A stretch of DNA of 15,450 bases from Nitrosomonadales bacterium (GCA_004525885.1 SPBV01000017.1:1-15450); one strand, 5' to 3'. Shown: positions 7,235 through 15,132, numbered from the stretch's first letter. A program made the numbers and translations. The notes: generated by a model from the sequence alone, not told the origin.

Positions 7235-7779
7235 CACGTATTACCATCCTCATTCTCAGTTATAAATTTCCCCAGCATAAGCCCTTGTAATACTACAAAC
7301 ACCAGCATTAGTCCCGTTGATCCAAATAGTTTGAAATTTACCCAGATATCAGTGGGGTAGTTAAAAGCCACATAGAGATTAATTACACCCATTAACGCAA
7401 AGAATGTTGCCCAACTAAGATTAAGATTGCTCCATATCCTTTCTGGCAGCGATATTTTCTTTTCCAGCATGGTGCGGATCAGATTTTTCTTAAATGCAGC
7501 ATGCGAAATGAGCAGTGCGCTAGTGAACACCCAGTATAATACAGTTGGCTTCCATTTGATAAAAGTCTCGTCTTTTAGTATCAATGTTGCGCTACCAAAA
7601 ATGACGATAATTGTAAGGCTCACCCACTGCATTTTTTCTACCTTGCGATGACGAAACCAAGCCCAGACTATTTGTATAAAAGTTGCCGCAATAGCTACAG
7701 CAGTTGCAGCGTAAATACCATAAAGCTTGAACGCAACAAAAAATAGGATGATCGGAAAAAGATCAAAAAGGAACTTCAT
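7234..7779 (-). CDS. yciB: Inner membrane septation protein A (YciB/IspZ)
   Basis: The 181-residue integral membrane protein has about five hydrophobic segments and is implicated in cell division and envelope integrity. The N-terminus KFLFDLFPIILFFVAFKLYGIYAAT, the internal PTVLYW, NLSWATFFALMGVINLYVA and the C-terminal LFGSTGLMLVF are characteristic. The start is fixed by the conserved MKFLFDLFP beginning, yet no Shine-Dalgarno lies before it. A short upstream ORF overlaps the start codon and may supply ribosomes. It heads the cluster with yciI, bolA and the PPIase gene, an order common in betaproteobacteria. Confidence 0.94.
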   Translation of the reverse strand: MKFLFDLFPIILFFVAFKLYGIYAATAVAIAATFIQIVWAWFRHRKVEKMQWVSLTIIVIFGSATLILKDETFIKWKPTVLYWVFTSALLISHAAFKKNLIRTMLEKKISLPERIWSNLNLSWATFFALMGVINLYVAFNYPTDIWVNFKLFGSTGLMLVFVVLQGLMLGKFITENEDGNT

Positions 7780-7850
7780 AAATATAGAGTGGTAGAGTTT
7801 GCCATTGGTCGAACAAGGAGATTATGGTGGCTACGCTTGAGAAAATCCAT
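7776..7850 (-). CDS. Putative 24-codon leader ORF coupled to yciB
   Basis: On the minus strand an ATG at 7850 opens a 24-residue ORF, MDFLKRSHHNLLVRPMANST plus four residues. Its TGA (7778-7776) overlaps the yciB ATG in the string TTATGA. AGGA lies about 5 bases before this ATG, whereas yciB has no visible ribosome binding site of its own. The layout suggests translational coupling. The product resembles nothing I recognise, and the ORF could be a chance reading frame. Confidence 0.35.
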   Translation of the reverse strand: MDFLKRSHHNLLVRPMANSTTLYL

Positions 7851-7937
7851 AGGGTTCCTAGAAAAATGCAGTTCAAATAATTTAATGGAATTAGGGATCT
7901 ATGTATTTACTAGCTAGATACCTTCATGGCGCAACGA

Positions 7938-7991
7938 ATTCCTAGTCTGATGAGAATAAAATGGAATCGATGCGATATCTAATCTAGGAAT
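7938..7991. repeat. Separated inverted repeat downstream of the DUF2863 gene
   Basis: ATTCCTAG (7938-7945) and CTAGGAAT (7984-7991) are perfect 8-bp complements 38 bases apart, and a further TTCCTAG lies at 7855-7861. The repeat sits in the 242-base gap after the DUF2863 stop. No T-tract follows on the minus strand. Apart from this and the leader ORF I see nothing else in the gap. Confidence 0.25.
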
Positions 7992-8021
7992 GATATTTAC
8001 TTTTAGTAACATCATGTTTTA

Positions 8022-9233
8022 TCAGTGTAAATGTACCAATACTTTCTCTCCCTCTTCAGGAAATTCAGCATGGACGACTTCGCCCTCTGGGTTTGGGAAC
8101 AAGGGCGCGCCACACTCTTCGCAATACTCTAAAGGGAAACGATTATCTAGAAGTGTTATGTGAGTTATGCCACATTCCCGCAGCGTTGTTTCTATTTTTG
8201 TAACCGTGTCGCTGTTTTCGTCCTCCTCTCCAACCAGTGCCCAGACGATACCATAGAGCACATCATTACGATCTCTGAAGGTGAAACTTACACGGTACTC
8301 TTCTAGCAGTTGATCATGGAATGGTGCGACTACTGCGTGGAGATTACTTGCTGGAATATTTAAGGTTGACTGTAAGAAATCAACTGTGGCATGCATAGAA
8401 TAGGGACGGGCAAGGCGATCTGCCATACGCCACGCAGAAAAAAACCCATCCGGTAACAACAACTCTAAAGCACAACCCTGAAATAGTGAGCGTAGCGCTT
8501 CGTCACACTCTGTTTTCCATGTAAGGAGTATTTCTTGCTTCGAAGATTTCACACCGGATACTCCATTACTTGCTTGGTTTGTTCTAATAGCTTCTTGCCA
8601 GCGGAACATAGGCTTCCCCTGTGGGACTGCAATCGCACCGAGAAGATAACGGGTGTCTGATAGAAAACATCCTGTTTCTGCAAGTTGTCTCGGATTCATA
8701 TGTAAGTTCTGCCCACCTGCAGCAGCAGCCCATAACCTTCCAGCTAGTTCATGTGTGAGATGATAACCACGAGGCAATTGGTCTGGACTGAAAAGATAGT
8801 CTGCTAGCGAAAACTTAACATTTTCAAACAACAAATGTATTTTAAACTGCTCTCGAAGATTGTTTAAAATTACTTCTGGTATCGGGCCGGAAGGAATCGA
8901 AAAACGAGACCATGTTAGCAATGGTGCAGCAAACATTAGCACATCATAGATGCAGCCTCCATGCGTTAATGTGCCACACTCAATTGCAGCCTCGATAGCA
9001 TAGATAAACTCTCCGTAACCAGCTGGGTCAGTATCATAAAGTACCTCCAATGCCTTCTCTAAGTTTTGATCGTCCCCCGTACGCAACTGTGCATTTATTT
9101 TCAACCCAAGCCGATTTTCCCAAAAAATATCCTCTGTATAACTGCCAGAAGCTGCAAGTCCTGCAGCTAAACGGGTAAGTTCCTGCACAGCACGTGGGGA
9201 CTTAGTACGGCGGGGGATGTGAGATTTCTTCAT
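8022..9233 (-). CDS. DUF2863 family-like protein of unknown function
   Basis: The 403-residue, apparently soluble protein has no signal peptide or membrane segment. I recognise it as resembling DUF2863 (PF11062) proteins of betaproteobacteria from its basic start, then RAVQELTRLAAGLAASGSYTEDIFWENRL (residues about 14-42), and its end, YCEECGAPLFPNPEGEVVHAEFPE. The CxxC at about 371-374 could be half of a metal site, but no second CxxC pair is visible. No catalytic motif is evident and the function is unknown. The start is the first ATG and lacks a clear ribosome binding site. It follows the pteridine reductase gene by 153 bases on the same strand and may have its own promoter. Confidence 0.75.
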   Translation of the reverse strand: MKKSHIPRRTKSPRAVQELTRLAAGLAASGSYTEDIFWENRLGLKINAQLRTGDDQNLEKALEVLYDTDPAGYGEFIYAIEAAIECGTLTHGGCIYDVLMFAAPLLTWSRFSIPSGPIPEVILNNLREQFKIHLLFENVKFSLADYLFSPDQLPRGYHLTHELAGRLWAAAAGGQNLHMNPRQLAETGCFLSDTRYLLGAIAVPQGKPMFRWQEAIRTNQASNGVSGVKSSKQEILLTWKTECDEALRSLFQGCALELLLPDGFFSAWRMADRLARPYSMHATVDFLQSTLNIPASNLHAVVAPFHDQLLEEYRVSFTFRDRNDVLYGIVWALVGEEDENSDTVTKIETTLRECGITHITLLDNRFPLEYCEECGAPLFPNPEGEVVHAEFPEEGEKVLVHLH

Positions 9234-9281
9234 GGAGAAAGTCGCATAGTAATCATGAATCCATTTTATCCTAAATTTGGC

Positions 9282-9299
9282 ACCTGATTTGGATCAGGT
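9282..9299. promoter_or_regulatory. Perfect palindrome upstream of the DUF2863 gene
   Basis: ACCTGAT (9282-9288) and ATCAGGT (9293-9299) form a 7-bp inverted repeat with a 4-base spacer, 49 bases before the DUF2863 start. No T-tract follows on the minus strand, so an operator is at least as likely as a terminator of the upstream gene. A TAAAAT lies a few bases downstream on the minus strand as a possible -10, without a good -35. Confidence 0.35.
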
Positions 9300-9386
9300 T
9301 ACTATATGTGAAATCAAAATAGGATGTTTCTGGGGTGTAATAAATAGGGTGTTCACTATAGACAGCTACGTTCAATGCTTGATTTC

Positions 9387-10127
9387 CTACAAATTTATGC
9401 TGCGTCCGCCGTCCACTGTTATGATCTGGCCTGTTATATAAGGAGCGTCAGAAATCAAGAAAAGTACAGTTTTAGCTATGTCATCTGGTTCGCCCATTCG
9501 CTTAAGAAGGGTTTTGTCAATGATACGCTGGCGTGCTAATTCATCTGACCACTCACCGTTTTCTGGCCAAAGAATAGGACCCGGAGAAATACCATTTACC
9601 CGGATATCAGGAGCAAGTTCTAGCGCCAAAGATTTAGTGAGTGTAGCCAATCCACCTTTAGCGGAACTGTATATCACGTAATCTTTTAGTGGCCATTCAG
9701 AATGAATATCGATAATGTTAATAATGCAGCCATGCTGTTTTTTCAGATGTGGCGCTGCTGCTTGAGATAAAAATAGAGGCGCCTTTAAATTACAGCCAAT
9801 AAGCTCATCCCATGATTTTTCTGTTATCTTTTCCATCGGAGAGGAGTAGAAGCTGGAGGCATTATTAACAAGCGAATCAATCTTGCCAAAATTTCTTATT
9901 GTTTCGTTAATTAGAATTGGTAGATGAGTGATATTAAGCAAGTCAGCCTGCACTAATGCCACTGATCCAGGTCGTACCTGATTAAGTTCAGTTTGAAGCA
10001 TCTGTGCTTCACTTTCCGAGGACCGATAATGCACCATCAGATTCATACCTACAGTGTGTAGTTTTCGGCAAATAGCTGCACCTAAACGTTTGGTGCCACC
10101 AGTAACTAGCACAATTTTATTGTGCAT
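9387..10127 (-). CDS. Pteridine reductase-like short-chain dehydrogenase
   Basis: The NAD(P)H-dependent SDR is about 246 residues. The nucleotide motif TGGTKRLG (residues 9-16) has the TGxxxRxG form of pteridine reductases rather than the usual TGxxxGxG. NNAS is at about 88-91. The catalytic YSSAK gives Y153 and K157, and Asp (NIIDIH, about 140) replaces the usual catalytic Ser, as in PTR1/FolM-type enzymes. It probably reduces dihydro- or oxidised pterins/folates. A longer frame reaches ATG 10160, but ATG 10127 has an excellent AGAGGAG six bases upstream and gives the family's usual N-terminus. The gene is divergent from midA, a pairing typical of betaproteobacteria as I recall. Confidence 0.88.
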   Translation of the reverse strand: MHNKIVLVTGGTKRLGAAICRKLHTVGMNLMVHYRSSESEAQMLQTELNQVRPGSVALVQADLLNITHLPILINETIRNFGKIDSLVNNASSFYSSPMEKITEKSWDELIGCNLKAPLFLSQAAAPHLKKQHGCIINIIDIHSEWPLKDYVIYSSAKGGLATLTKSLALELAPDIRVNGISPGPILWPENGEWSDELARQRIIDKTLLKRMGEPDDIAKTVLFLISDAPYITGQIITVDGGRSINL

Positions 10128-10140
10128 CACAATCTCCTCT
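10109..10140 (-). promoter_or_regulatory. Shine-Dalgarno and overlapping palindromes around the pteridine reductase start
   Basis: AGAGGAG (complement of 10134-10140) precedes the ATG at 10127 by 6 bases. That spacer (ATTGTG on the minus strand) is the exact complement of codons 2-3 (CACAAT), so a 6-bp stem could hold the AUG as its three-base loop. Codons 2-3 with the G of AUG can instead pair with codons 5-6 (GCACAAT/ATTGTGC, loop AAA). These mutually exclusive folds suggest possible translational control. Confidence 0.4.
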
Positions 10141-10247
10141 TGGGTATTTTTAGGAATCAAGCTCAGCGGCCAGAAATTGTGCGTATTAACAAATCAACTT
10201 GTAACATCACAGTATTTAGCTATACCTGCTTGGTTTCATTTTGAATC

Positions 10248-10277
10248 TTGAATTTAGAGCTCCACAGTTTAGATAAT
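10248..10277 (+). promoter_or_regulatory. Candidate sigma-70 promoter for midA
   Basis: TTGAAT (10248-10253) and GATAAT (10272-10277), 18 bases apart, match four and five positions of the -35 and -10 consensus. The -10 box lies 25 bases before the midA ATG, so the leader would be short. AAGGA lies about 13 bases before the ATG, further than ideal. Confidence 0.4.
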
Positions 10278-10302
10278 TTACCATAAGGACACTCTTACGC
10301 CG

Positions 10303-11496
10303 ATGCTGTCACTACCGACACCAACTGAGTTCGCCTTCCAGCATAGTCGCGCTGTACAGGAGATGATTTGTAGAGAGATTACCACGGCGGAGGGGTGGAT
10401 TTCATTTGCACGTTATATGGAGTTGGCAATATATGCACCTGGAATGGGATATTACTGTGGTGGCTCGGCTAAATTTGGTTGTGCCGGAGATTTTGTTACT
10501 GCACCAGAAATTTCCTCGTTATTTGGTAGAGCTATAGCACAACAAGCCGCACAAGTGATTGAAGGCATTAGTGAGGATCGCGGCGATATTTTAGAATTTG
10601 GGGCTGGCACCGGTAAACTATCGCTTGATTTATTACTTGAGCTGGAAAACCTTGAAAGGGTGCCACAGCATTATTTTATTCTCGAAGTCAGTGGAGAATT
10701 ACGAGAGCAGCAGAATAAATTATTTGAAAAATTTGCACCACACCTCTTGTCTCGGGTGAGATGGTTAGAAAATTTACCGACTAAATTTAAAGGTCTCATA
10801 CTTGCAAATGAAGTGCTTGATGCTATGCCAGTTCATTTAGTGGCATGGCGTGGCAACAGCTTATTCGAGCGTGGTGTAGCGTGGAATGGTATGGCATTTG
10901 AATGGAGTGACCGCATACTAGCTGAAGGAGAGCTTTTCAAGATCGCACAAGAGCTTATTCCCCAAATTAATCTCGCTAATAATTCTGACATATATATTAG
11001 CGAGATTAATCTTTCGACACGCGGATTTATGCGAAGCCTTGCAGGTATTTTACAGCAAGGGGCAATAGTGCTCATCGATTATGGTTTTGGGTGCAACGAG
11101 TACTATCATGCCCAGCGAAATCGTGGAACGCTGATGTGCCATTACCGCCATCATGCTCATGAGGACCCATTTTATTTTCCGGGTATACAGGATATAACTA
11201 GCCATGTAGACTTTACCGCTATTGCAGATGTGGCTACAGGGGAGGGGCTTGAATTGTTGGGGTACACTTCTCAGGCTCATTTTCTCATCAACTGTGGCAT
11301 CACCGAAATTCTTGCACGAATACCCGCAGAAAATACAAGTTACTTCCTGCCCATGGCTAATCAATTACAGAAATTAGTAAGCCCCACTGAAATGGGTGAA
11401 TTATTCAAGGTAATTGCCTTAGGTAAAAGTTTTCAGCAGCCTCTTGTCGGATTTTCAAGTGGCGATAAGAGTCGCCTATTAAATAGAAAAATATGA
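10303..11496 (+). CDS. Class I SAM-dependent methyltransferase, MidA/NDUFAF7 family (DUF185)
   Basis: The 397-residue protein matches the Methyltransf_28 family (bacterial relatives of mitochondrial NDUFAF7, an arginine methyltransferase for a complex I subunit). Key segments are ISFARYMELAIYAPGMGYY (about 33-51), GDFVTAPEISSLFGRAIA, the SAM motif LEFGAGTGKLS (about 97-107), ILANEVLDAMPVHL, then IVLIDYGFGCNEYYHAQRN, GTLMCHYRHHAHEDPF, GIQDITSHVDFTAIA and GYTSQAHFL. The bacterial substrate is not known. The start gives the usual N-terminus and no earlier in-frame start exists nearby. An unusual perfect palindrome spans codons 222-236. The gene is divergent from the pteridine reductase and convergent with lpdA. 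No terminator is evident in the 126-base gap to lpdA. Confidence 0.9.
   Translation: MLSLPTPTEFAFQHSRAVQEMICREITTAEGWISFARYMELAIYAPGMGYYCGGSAKFGCAGDFVTAPEISSLFGRAIAQQAAQVIEGISEDRGDILEFGAGTGKLSLDLLLELENLERVPQHYFILEVSGELREQQNKLFEKFAPHLLSRVRWLENLPTKFKGLILANEVLDAMPVHLVAWRGNSLFERGVAWNGMAFEWSDRILAEGELFKIAQELIPQINLANNSDIYISEINLSTRGFMRSLAGILQQGAIVLIDYGFGCNEYYHAQRNRGTLMCHYRHHAHEDPFYFPGIQDITSHVDFTAIADVATGEGLELLGYTSQAHFLINCGITEILARIPAENTSYFLPMANQLQKLVSPTEMGELFKVIALGKSFQQPLVGFSSGDKSRLLNRKI
10966..11010 (+). repeat. Perfect 16-bp-arm palindrome inside midA
   Basis: ATTAATCTCGCTAATA (10966-10981) and TATTAGCGAGATTAAT (10995-11010) are exact reverse complements around a 13-base loop. The 45-base unit covers exactly codons 222-236 (INLANNSDIYISEIN). 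In mRNA it would form a long stable hairpin in the middle of the coding region. Confidence 0.8.
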
Positions 11497-11622
11497 TCTC
11501 ATTGCTGGCCATTAACGTGAAAAGTATACAGAGGCCTAATGAAAAGAAAAAATTGAAAAACTTCAGGAAATAGTGGGTTTCTAATATTTGATGTCTAAAA
11601 TTAATTTGTGAGTGAAGTGTAG

Positions 11623-13395
11623 TTAAGCTGGATTATTTTTCGGCATATAAAGATCAGTTATTGACCCTTCTGCTATTTCGGCAGCGAAGGAGATAGTTTC
11701 CGACAGTGTTGGGTGCGGATGGATGGTGAGACTGATATCTTCCATATCTGCGCCCATTTCCAGCGCAAGAATAGTTTCAGAGATCAGCTCTCCTGCATTA
11801 GTGCCTACTATACCTGCACCGAGTAAGCAATGGGTATTTCTATTGAATAGTAATTTAGTCATACCCTCATCGCGTCCCATTGAAATTGCCCGGCCACTAG
11901 CTGCCCAAGGGAAACAAGTCTTTTCATAATCAATACCTCGTTTTTTTGCTTCAGTTTCGGTTAAGCCCATCCAAGCAATTTCTGGGTTTGTATAAGCAAC
12001 AGAAGGAATAGTGCGGGCATCGAATGCAACTTTTTGTCCTGCGATGATTTCAGCAGCAAGCTTGCCCTCATGTGTTGCCTTGTGAGCAAGCATGGGTTCG
12101 CCCACGATATCGCCAATTCCAAAAATATGTGGAACATTGGTTCGTAGTTGGTTGTCGACCGGAATAAAGCCGTGTTTAGTAACATTGACCCCAGCATTTT
12201 CTGCTTCGATAGCGTGTCCATTGGGACGGCGCCCTGCCGCGATTAGAATACGGTCATAAATTTGTGCTTCGGGAGATTCTTCTCCTTCGAAGGAGACTCT
12301 CAATCCATTCTCTTGTGGCTTGATTTCAGTAACTTTAGTCTTAAGATAAATTGCTTCGTAACGTTTCTGTATACGTCTATGTAGTGGTCTAATGAGATCT
12401 GCATCAGCACCAGGAATTAATTGATCCATCATCTCTACTACGCTGATTTTACATCCGAGCGCACTATAAACCGTTGCCATTTCTAAACCAATGATGCCAC
12501 CACCAATGATCAGCATACGTTTGGGAATGTCTTCAAGTTCTAGCGCACCTGTTGAATCAATAATGCGAGGGTCATTTTGGATAATACCAGGAGGATGGAT
12601 TGCACTTGATCCTGCAGCAACTATGCAATATTCGAATGAAATAGTTTTCTCCCCATCAGGGGTTTTCACTAGAATCATGTTGGGTGTGGTGAACTTTCCA
12701 CTTCCTTGTACGACTTTTACTTTGCGTTGTCTAGCTAATGTAGCCAATCCCTTAGTGAGCTTTCCAGTGATCGACTCTTTCCAACTCCGCAACTTGTCTA
12801 TTTCAATCCTAGGCGCATCGAAAGTAACGCCTATATGTTCGGATTCTTCTGCATCGGTGACCACTTTTGCTACATGCAGTAGCGCCTTTGAAGGAATGCA
12901 GCCGACATTGAGACAGACCCCTCCAAGTACCGGATAGCGTTCAATTAGCACTACGCTCTTACCGAGGTCAGCGGCTCGGAATGCTGCAGTGTATCCTCCT
13001 GGTCCAGCCCCCAATACGGCCACATCAGCATGAATGTCGCCATGAGGAACTGGGCCAGAATGAACTGGAGTCGAGGCTGAGTTGGCAGCAGCAGGCGGCA
13101 TATATTTTGTTTCAGCATTTTCTTCGGTATCAGGATGGGAGGCGACCGACCCAGGCATTGTTTCCAATGTGAGTATTATCGATCCCTCGGAAACTTTATC
13201 GCCGACCTTGACCTTAATTTCCCTTACTATGCCATATTCAGGTGAGGGGACTTCCATTGTGGCTTTATCAGTTTCTAGTGTGATGAGAGGTGTTTCTTTT
13301 TCTACCGTATCTCCTGGTTGTACCAGTAGCTCGATAACAGGAATGTCTCTGAAGTCACCAACATCAGGGACTTTGATTTCGATAAGTTGAGTCAT
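11623..13395 (-). CDS. lpdA: Dihydrolipoyl dehydrogenase (E3) with N-terminal lipoyl domain
   Basis: The FAD enzyme re-oxidises dihydrolipoamide in pyruvate and 2-oxoacid dehydrogenase complexes. Residues 1 to about 80 form a lipoyl domain with the lipoylated lysine in ETDKATMEVPSP (K44). A Pro/Ala-rich linker runs to about 120. The flavoprotein follows: FAD motif GAGPGGYTAAFRA (about 129), redox disulfide GGVCLNVGCIPSK (C161, C166), NAD motif GGGIIGLEMA, GIGDI, and the C-terminal HPHPTLSE with the catalytic His-Glu. Lipoyl-E3 fusions are typical of betaproteobacterial and neisserial pyruvate dehydrogenase. ATG 13395 gives MTQLIEIKVPDVG, the usual beginning. ATG 13401 and TTG 13413 are in-frame alternatives, none with a good ribosome binding site. 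aceE/aceF are not adjacent, as proA lies upstream. Confidence 0.94.
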   Translation of the reverse strand: MTQLIEIKVPDVGDFRDIPVIELLVQPGDTVEKETPLITLETDKATMEVPSPEYGIVREIKVKVGDKVSEGSIILTLETMPGSVASHPDTEENAETKYMPPAAANSASTPVHSGPVPHGDIHADVAVLGAGPGGYTAAFRAADLGKSVVLIERYPVLGGVCLNVGCIPSKALLHVAKVVTDAEESEHIGVTFDAPRIEIDKLRSWKESITGKLTKGLATLARQRKVKVVQGSGKFTTPNMILVKTPDGEKTISFEYCIVAAGSSAIHPPGIIQNDPRIIDSTGALELEDIPKRMLIIGGGIIGLEMATVYSALGCKISVVEMMDQLIPGADADLIRPLHRRIQKRYEAIYLKTKVTEIKPQENGLRVSFEGEESPEAQIYDRILIAAGRRPNGHAIEAENAGVNVTKHGFIPVDNQLRTNVPHIFGIGDIVGEPMLAHKATHEGKLAAEIIAGQKVAFDARTIPSVAYTNPEIAWMGLTETEAKKRGIDYEKTCFPWAASGRAISMGRDEGMTKLLFNRNTHCLLGAGIVGTNAGELISETILALEMGADMEDISLTIHPHPTLSETISFAAEIAEGSITDLYMPKNNPA

Positions 13396-13579
13396 AGGCA
13401 TCTTTTTAAACAAAATTTTGTCGCTTACTAGTGTTTCCTTACATTACCAGGCCACACATGTTGCTGGCATTTATTGATTGCATCAAAAGTTAGAGAATAA
13501 GTCTGTTTGCAATTTTAATCTGCTCAAGTTATTAATATCCATATGAGAGTTTTTTCTTTCTGAATGATACCAGGGTGAT

Positions 13580-14845
13580 TTATTGCCGAATCTGACCATC
13601 TCCTAATACAATAAATTTTTGGCTAGTCAATCCTTCTAGTCCCACTGGACCACGAGCATGTATTTTGTCAGTAGAAATACCGATTTCAGCACCTAGGCCA
13701 TACTCAAGGCCGTCGGCAAATCGAGTAGAAGTATTTACCATTACTGAGCTGGAGTCTACTTCTCGTAGGAAACGGCGGGCGCGAGAGTAGTCCTCTGTAA
13801 CGATAGAATCGGTATGTTGTGAGCCATATAAATTGATGTGTTCTATGGCTTGATCTAAACTATTCACTACTCGTACACTTAAAATTGGCGCTAGATACTC
13901 AGTTCTCCAATCATCTTCTGTTGCCAGAGTCATTTTCTCTACAATCGCGCAGGAGGCTTTATCGCCTCGAAGCTCTACACCTTTATCAAGATAAATTTTA
14001 CACAGGGGAGGTAGCACCTCCCGTGCAATTTTCTCGTGTACCAACAAGGTCTCCATGGTGTTACAGGTACCGTAACGTTGAGTTTTTGCATTGTCAGCTA
14101 TACGGATAGATTTATCCAGATTAGCCCCTTCATCTATGTACACATGGCATACACCGTGAAGATGTTTGATAACTGGGATACATGCTTCATCGGAAATACG
14201 CTGGATCAGTCCCTTGCCGCCGCGTGGGACGATTACGTCGACGAACTCTTTCATAGTGATTAACTCACCTACAGCTGCTCGGTCAGTGGTTTCAATCACT
14301 TGTACGACTGTTTCGGGCAGACAAGCGACCTTTAAGCCTTCCTTTATACATGTAGCGATAGCCTGATTGCAATTAAATGCTTCTGAACCACCACGCAATA
14401 TTGCTGCGTTACCTGCTTTGATACACAACCCAGCAGCGTCGGCTGTAACATTAGGGCGTGCTTCGTAAATAATACCAACTACGCCTAATGGTACTCGCAT
14501 TCTTCCAACTTGGATTCCAGAAGGGCGATAATTCAAATTGCTGATTTCCCCAATTGGGTCAGCAAGTGCAGCGATCTGCAATAAGCCCTCCATCATACTA
14601 GCAATACCTTTTGGGGTAAGTGTCAGACGGTCTATTAACGCCAAATCGAATCCCTGATTTTTTGCTGCAGCCAAATCAATTTTGTTAGCAGCCAATAATC
14701 CATTTTCATTTCGTTTGATGGCCGCTGCTATTGCAATGAGCGCTTGGTTTTTGGAGGCAGCCTCGACTCTTGCCATCACACGAGATGCAGCACGAGCTTT
14801 GCGACCAACTGCCTGCATGTAGGGTTTAATGTCTACAGTATCCAT
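13580..14845 (-). CDS. proA: Glutamate-5-semialdehyde dehydrogenase (gamma-glutamyl phosphate reductase)
   Basis: ProA reduces gamma-glutamyl phosphate to glutamate semialdehyde with NADPH, the second step of proline synthesis. The 421-residue length is normal. Hallmarks are RMRVPLGVVGIIYEARPNVT (about 115-134), GNAAILRGGSEA, DVIVPRGGKGLI (about 203) and the catalytic cysteine C261 in QRYGTCNTMETLLVH, ending in GPVGLEGLTSQKF. The ATG at 14845 has GGGA about 7 bases upstream. It follows holA on the same strand after a 287-base gap, so it probably has its own promoter. proB is not in the window. Confidence 0.96.
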   Translation of the reverse strand: MDTVDIKPYMQAVGRKARAASRVMARVEAASKNQALIAIAAAIKRNENGLLAANKIDLAAAKNQGFDLALIDRLTLTPKGIASMMEGLLQIAALADPIGEISNLNYRPSGIQVGRMRVPLGVVGIIYEARPNVTADAAGLCIKAGNAAILRGGSEAFNCNQAIATCIKEGLKVACLPETVVQVIETTDRAAVGELITMKEFVDVIVPRGGKGLIQRISDEACIPVIKHLHGVCHVYIDEGANLDKSIRIADNAKTQRYGTCNTMETLLVHEKIAREVLPPLCKIYLDKGVELRGDKASCAIVEKMTLATEDDWRTEYLAPILSVRVVNSLDQAIEHINLYGSQHTDSIVTEDYSRARRFLREVDSSSVMVNTSTRFADGLEYGLGAEIGISTDKIHARGPVGLEGLTSQKFIVLGDGQIRQ

Positions 14846-15132
14846 ATCACTATCCCAAGTTTTTCATTTGCAAAAAGTTGTATTTTAACGCCGATATGCT
14901 GCTGTTGATACAGTTTAGCAAGCTAGGTTCACCTGCGTTATTTTTATAGTGTAATAAGCCAGAGATAATGGGCAAGGGAGTCACAATAAAAACATAAGTT
15001 AAATACGCTTAAAACGACCTAATCTGATTTTATGCAAGTTACACAGGAAGCATATCTAAATATCTATAACAAGCAATACAAAATAAAAACAACTTTATTT
15101 ATTTTATAGAGTTAGCGTGTTTATTATTTTGA
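14846..15132. other. AT-rich intergenic region between holA and proA
   Basis: No gene is visible in this 287-base gap. On the minus strand TTGCTT (15075-15070) and TATGCT (15053-15048), 16 bases apart, form a weak promoter candidate for proA. AAAATAAA (15080-15087) and TTTATTTT (15098-15105) pair around a 10-base loop just after the holA stop and could be a feeble holA terminator. All of these are low-confidence readings in very AT-rich DNA. Confidence 0.25.

Noticed and set aside
10127..10160. Longer start (ATG 10160) for the pteridine reductase
   Set aside because: ATG 10127 has an excellent Shine-Dalgarno, which would otherwise lie inside the coding region, and gives the family's normal N-terminus.
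11497..11622. Possible terminator between convergent midA and lpdA
   Set aside because: Only a 4-bp GAAA/TTTC pairing around 11570-11582 was found, not a credible stem.
12491..12937. 148-codon open frame on the plus strand
   Set aside because: It is antisense to the clearly real lpdA. Its Ser/Pro-rich composition has no family resemblance and it lacks a ribosome binding site.
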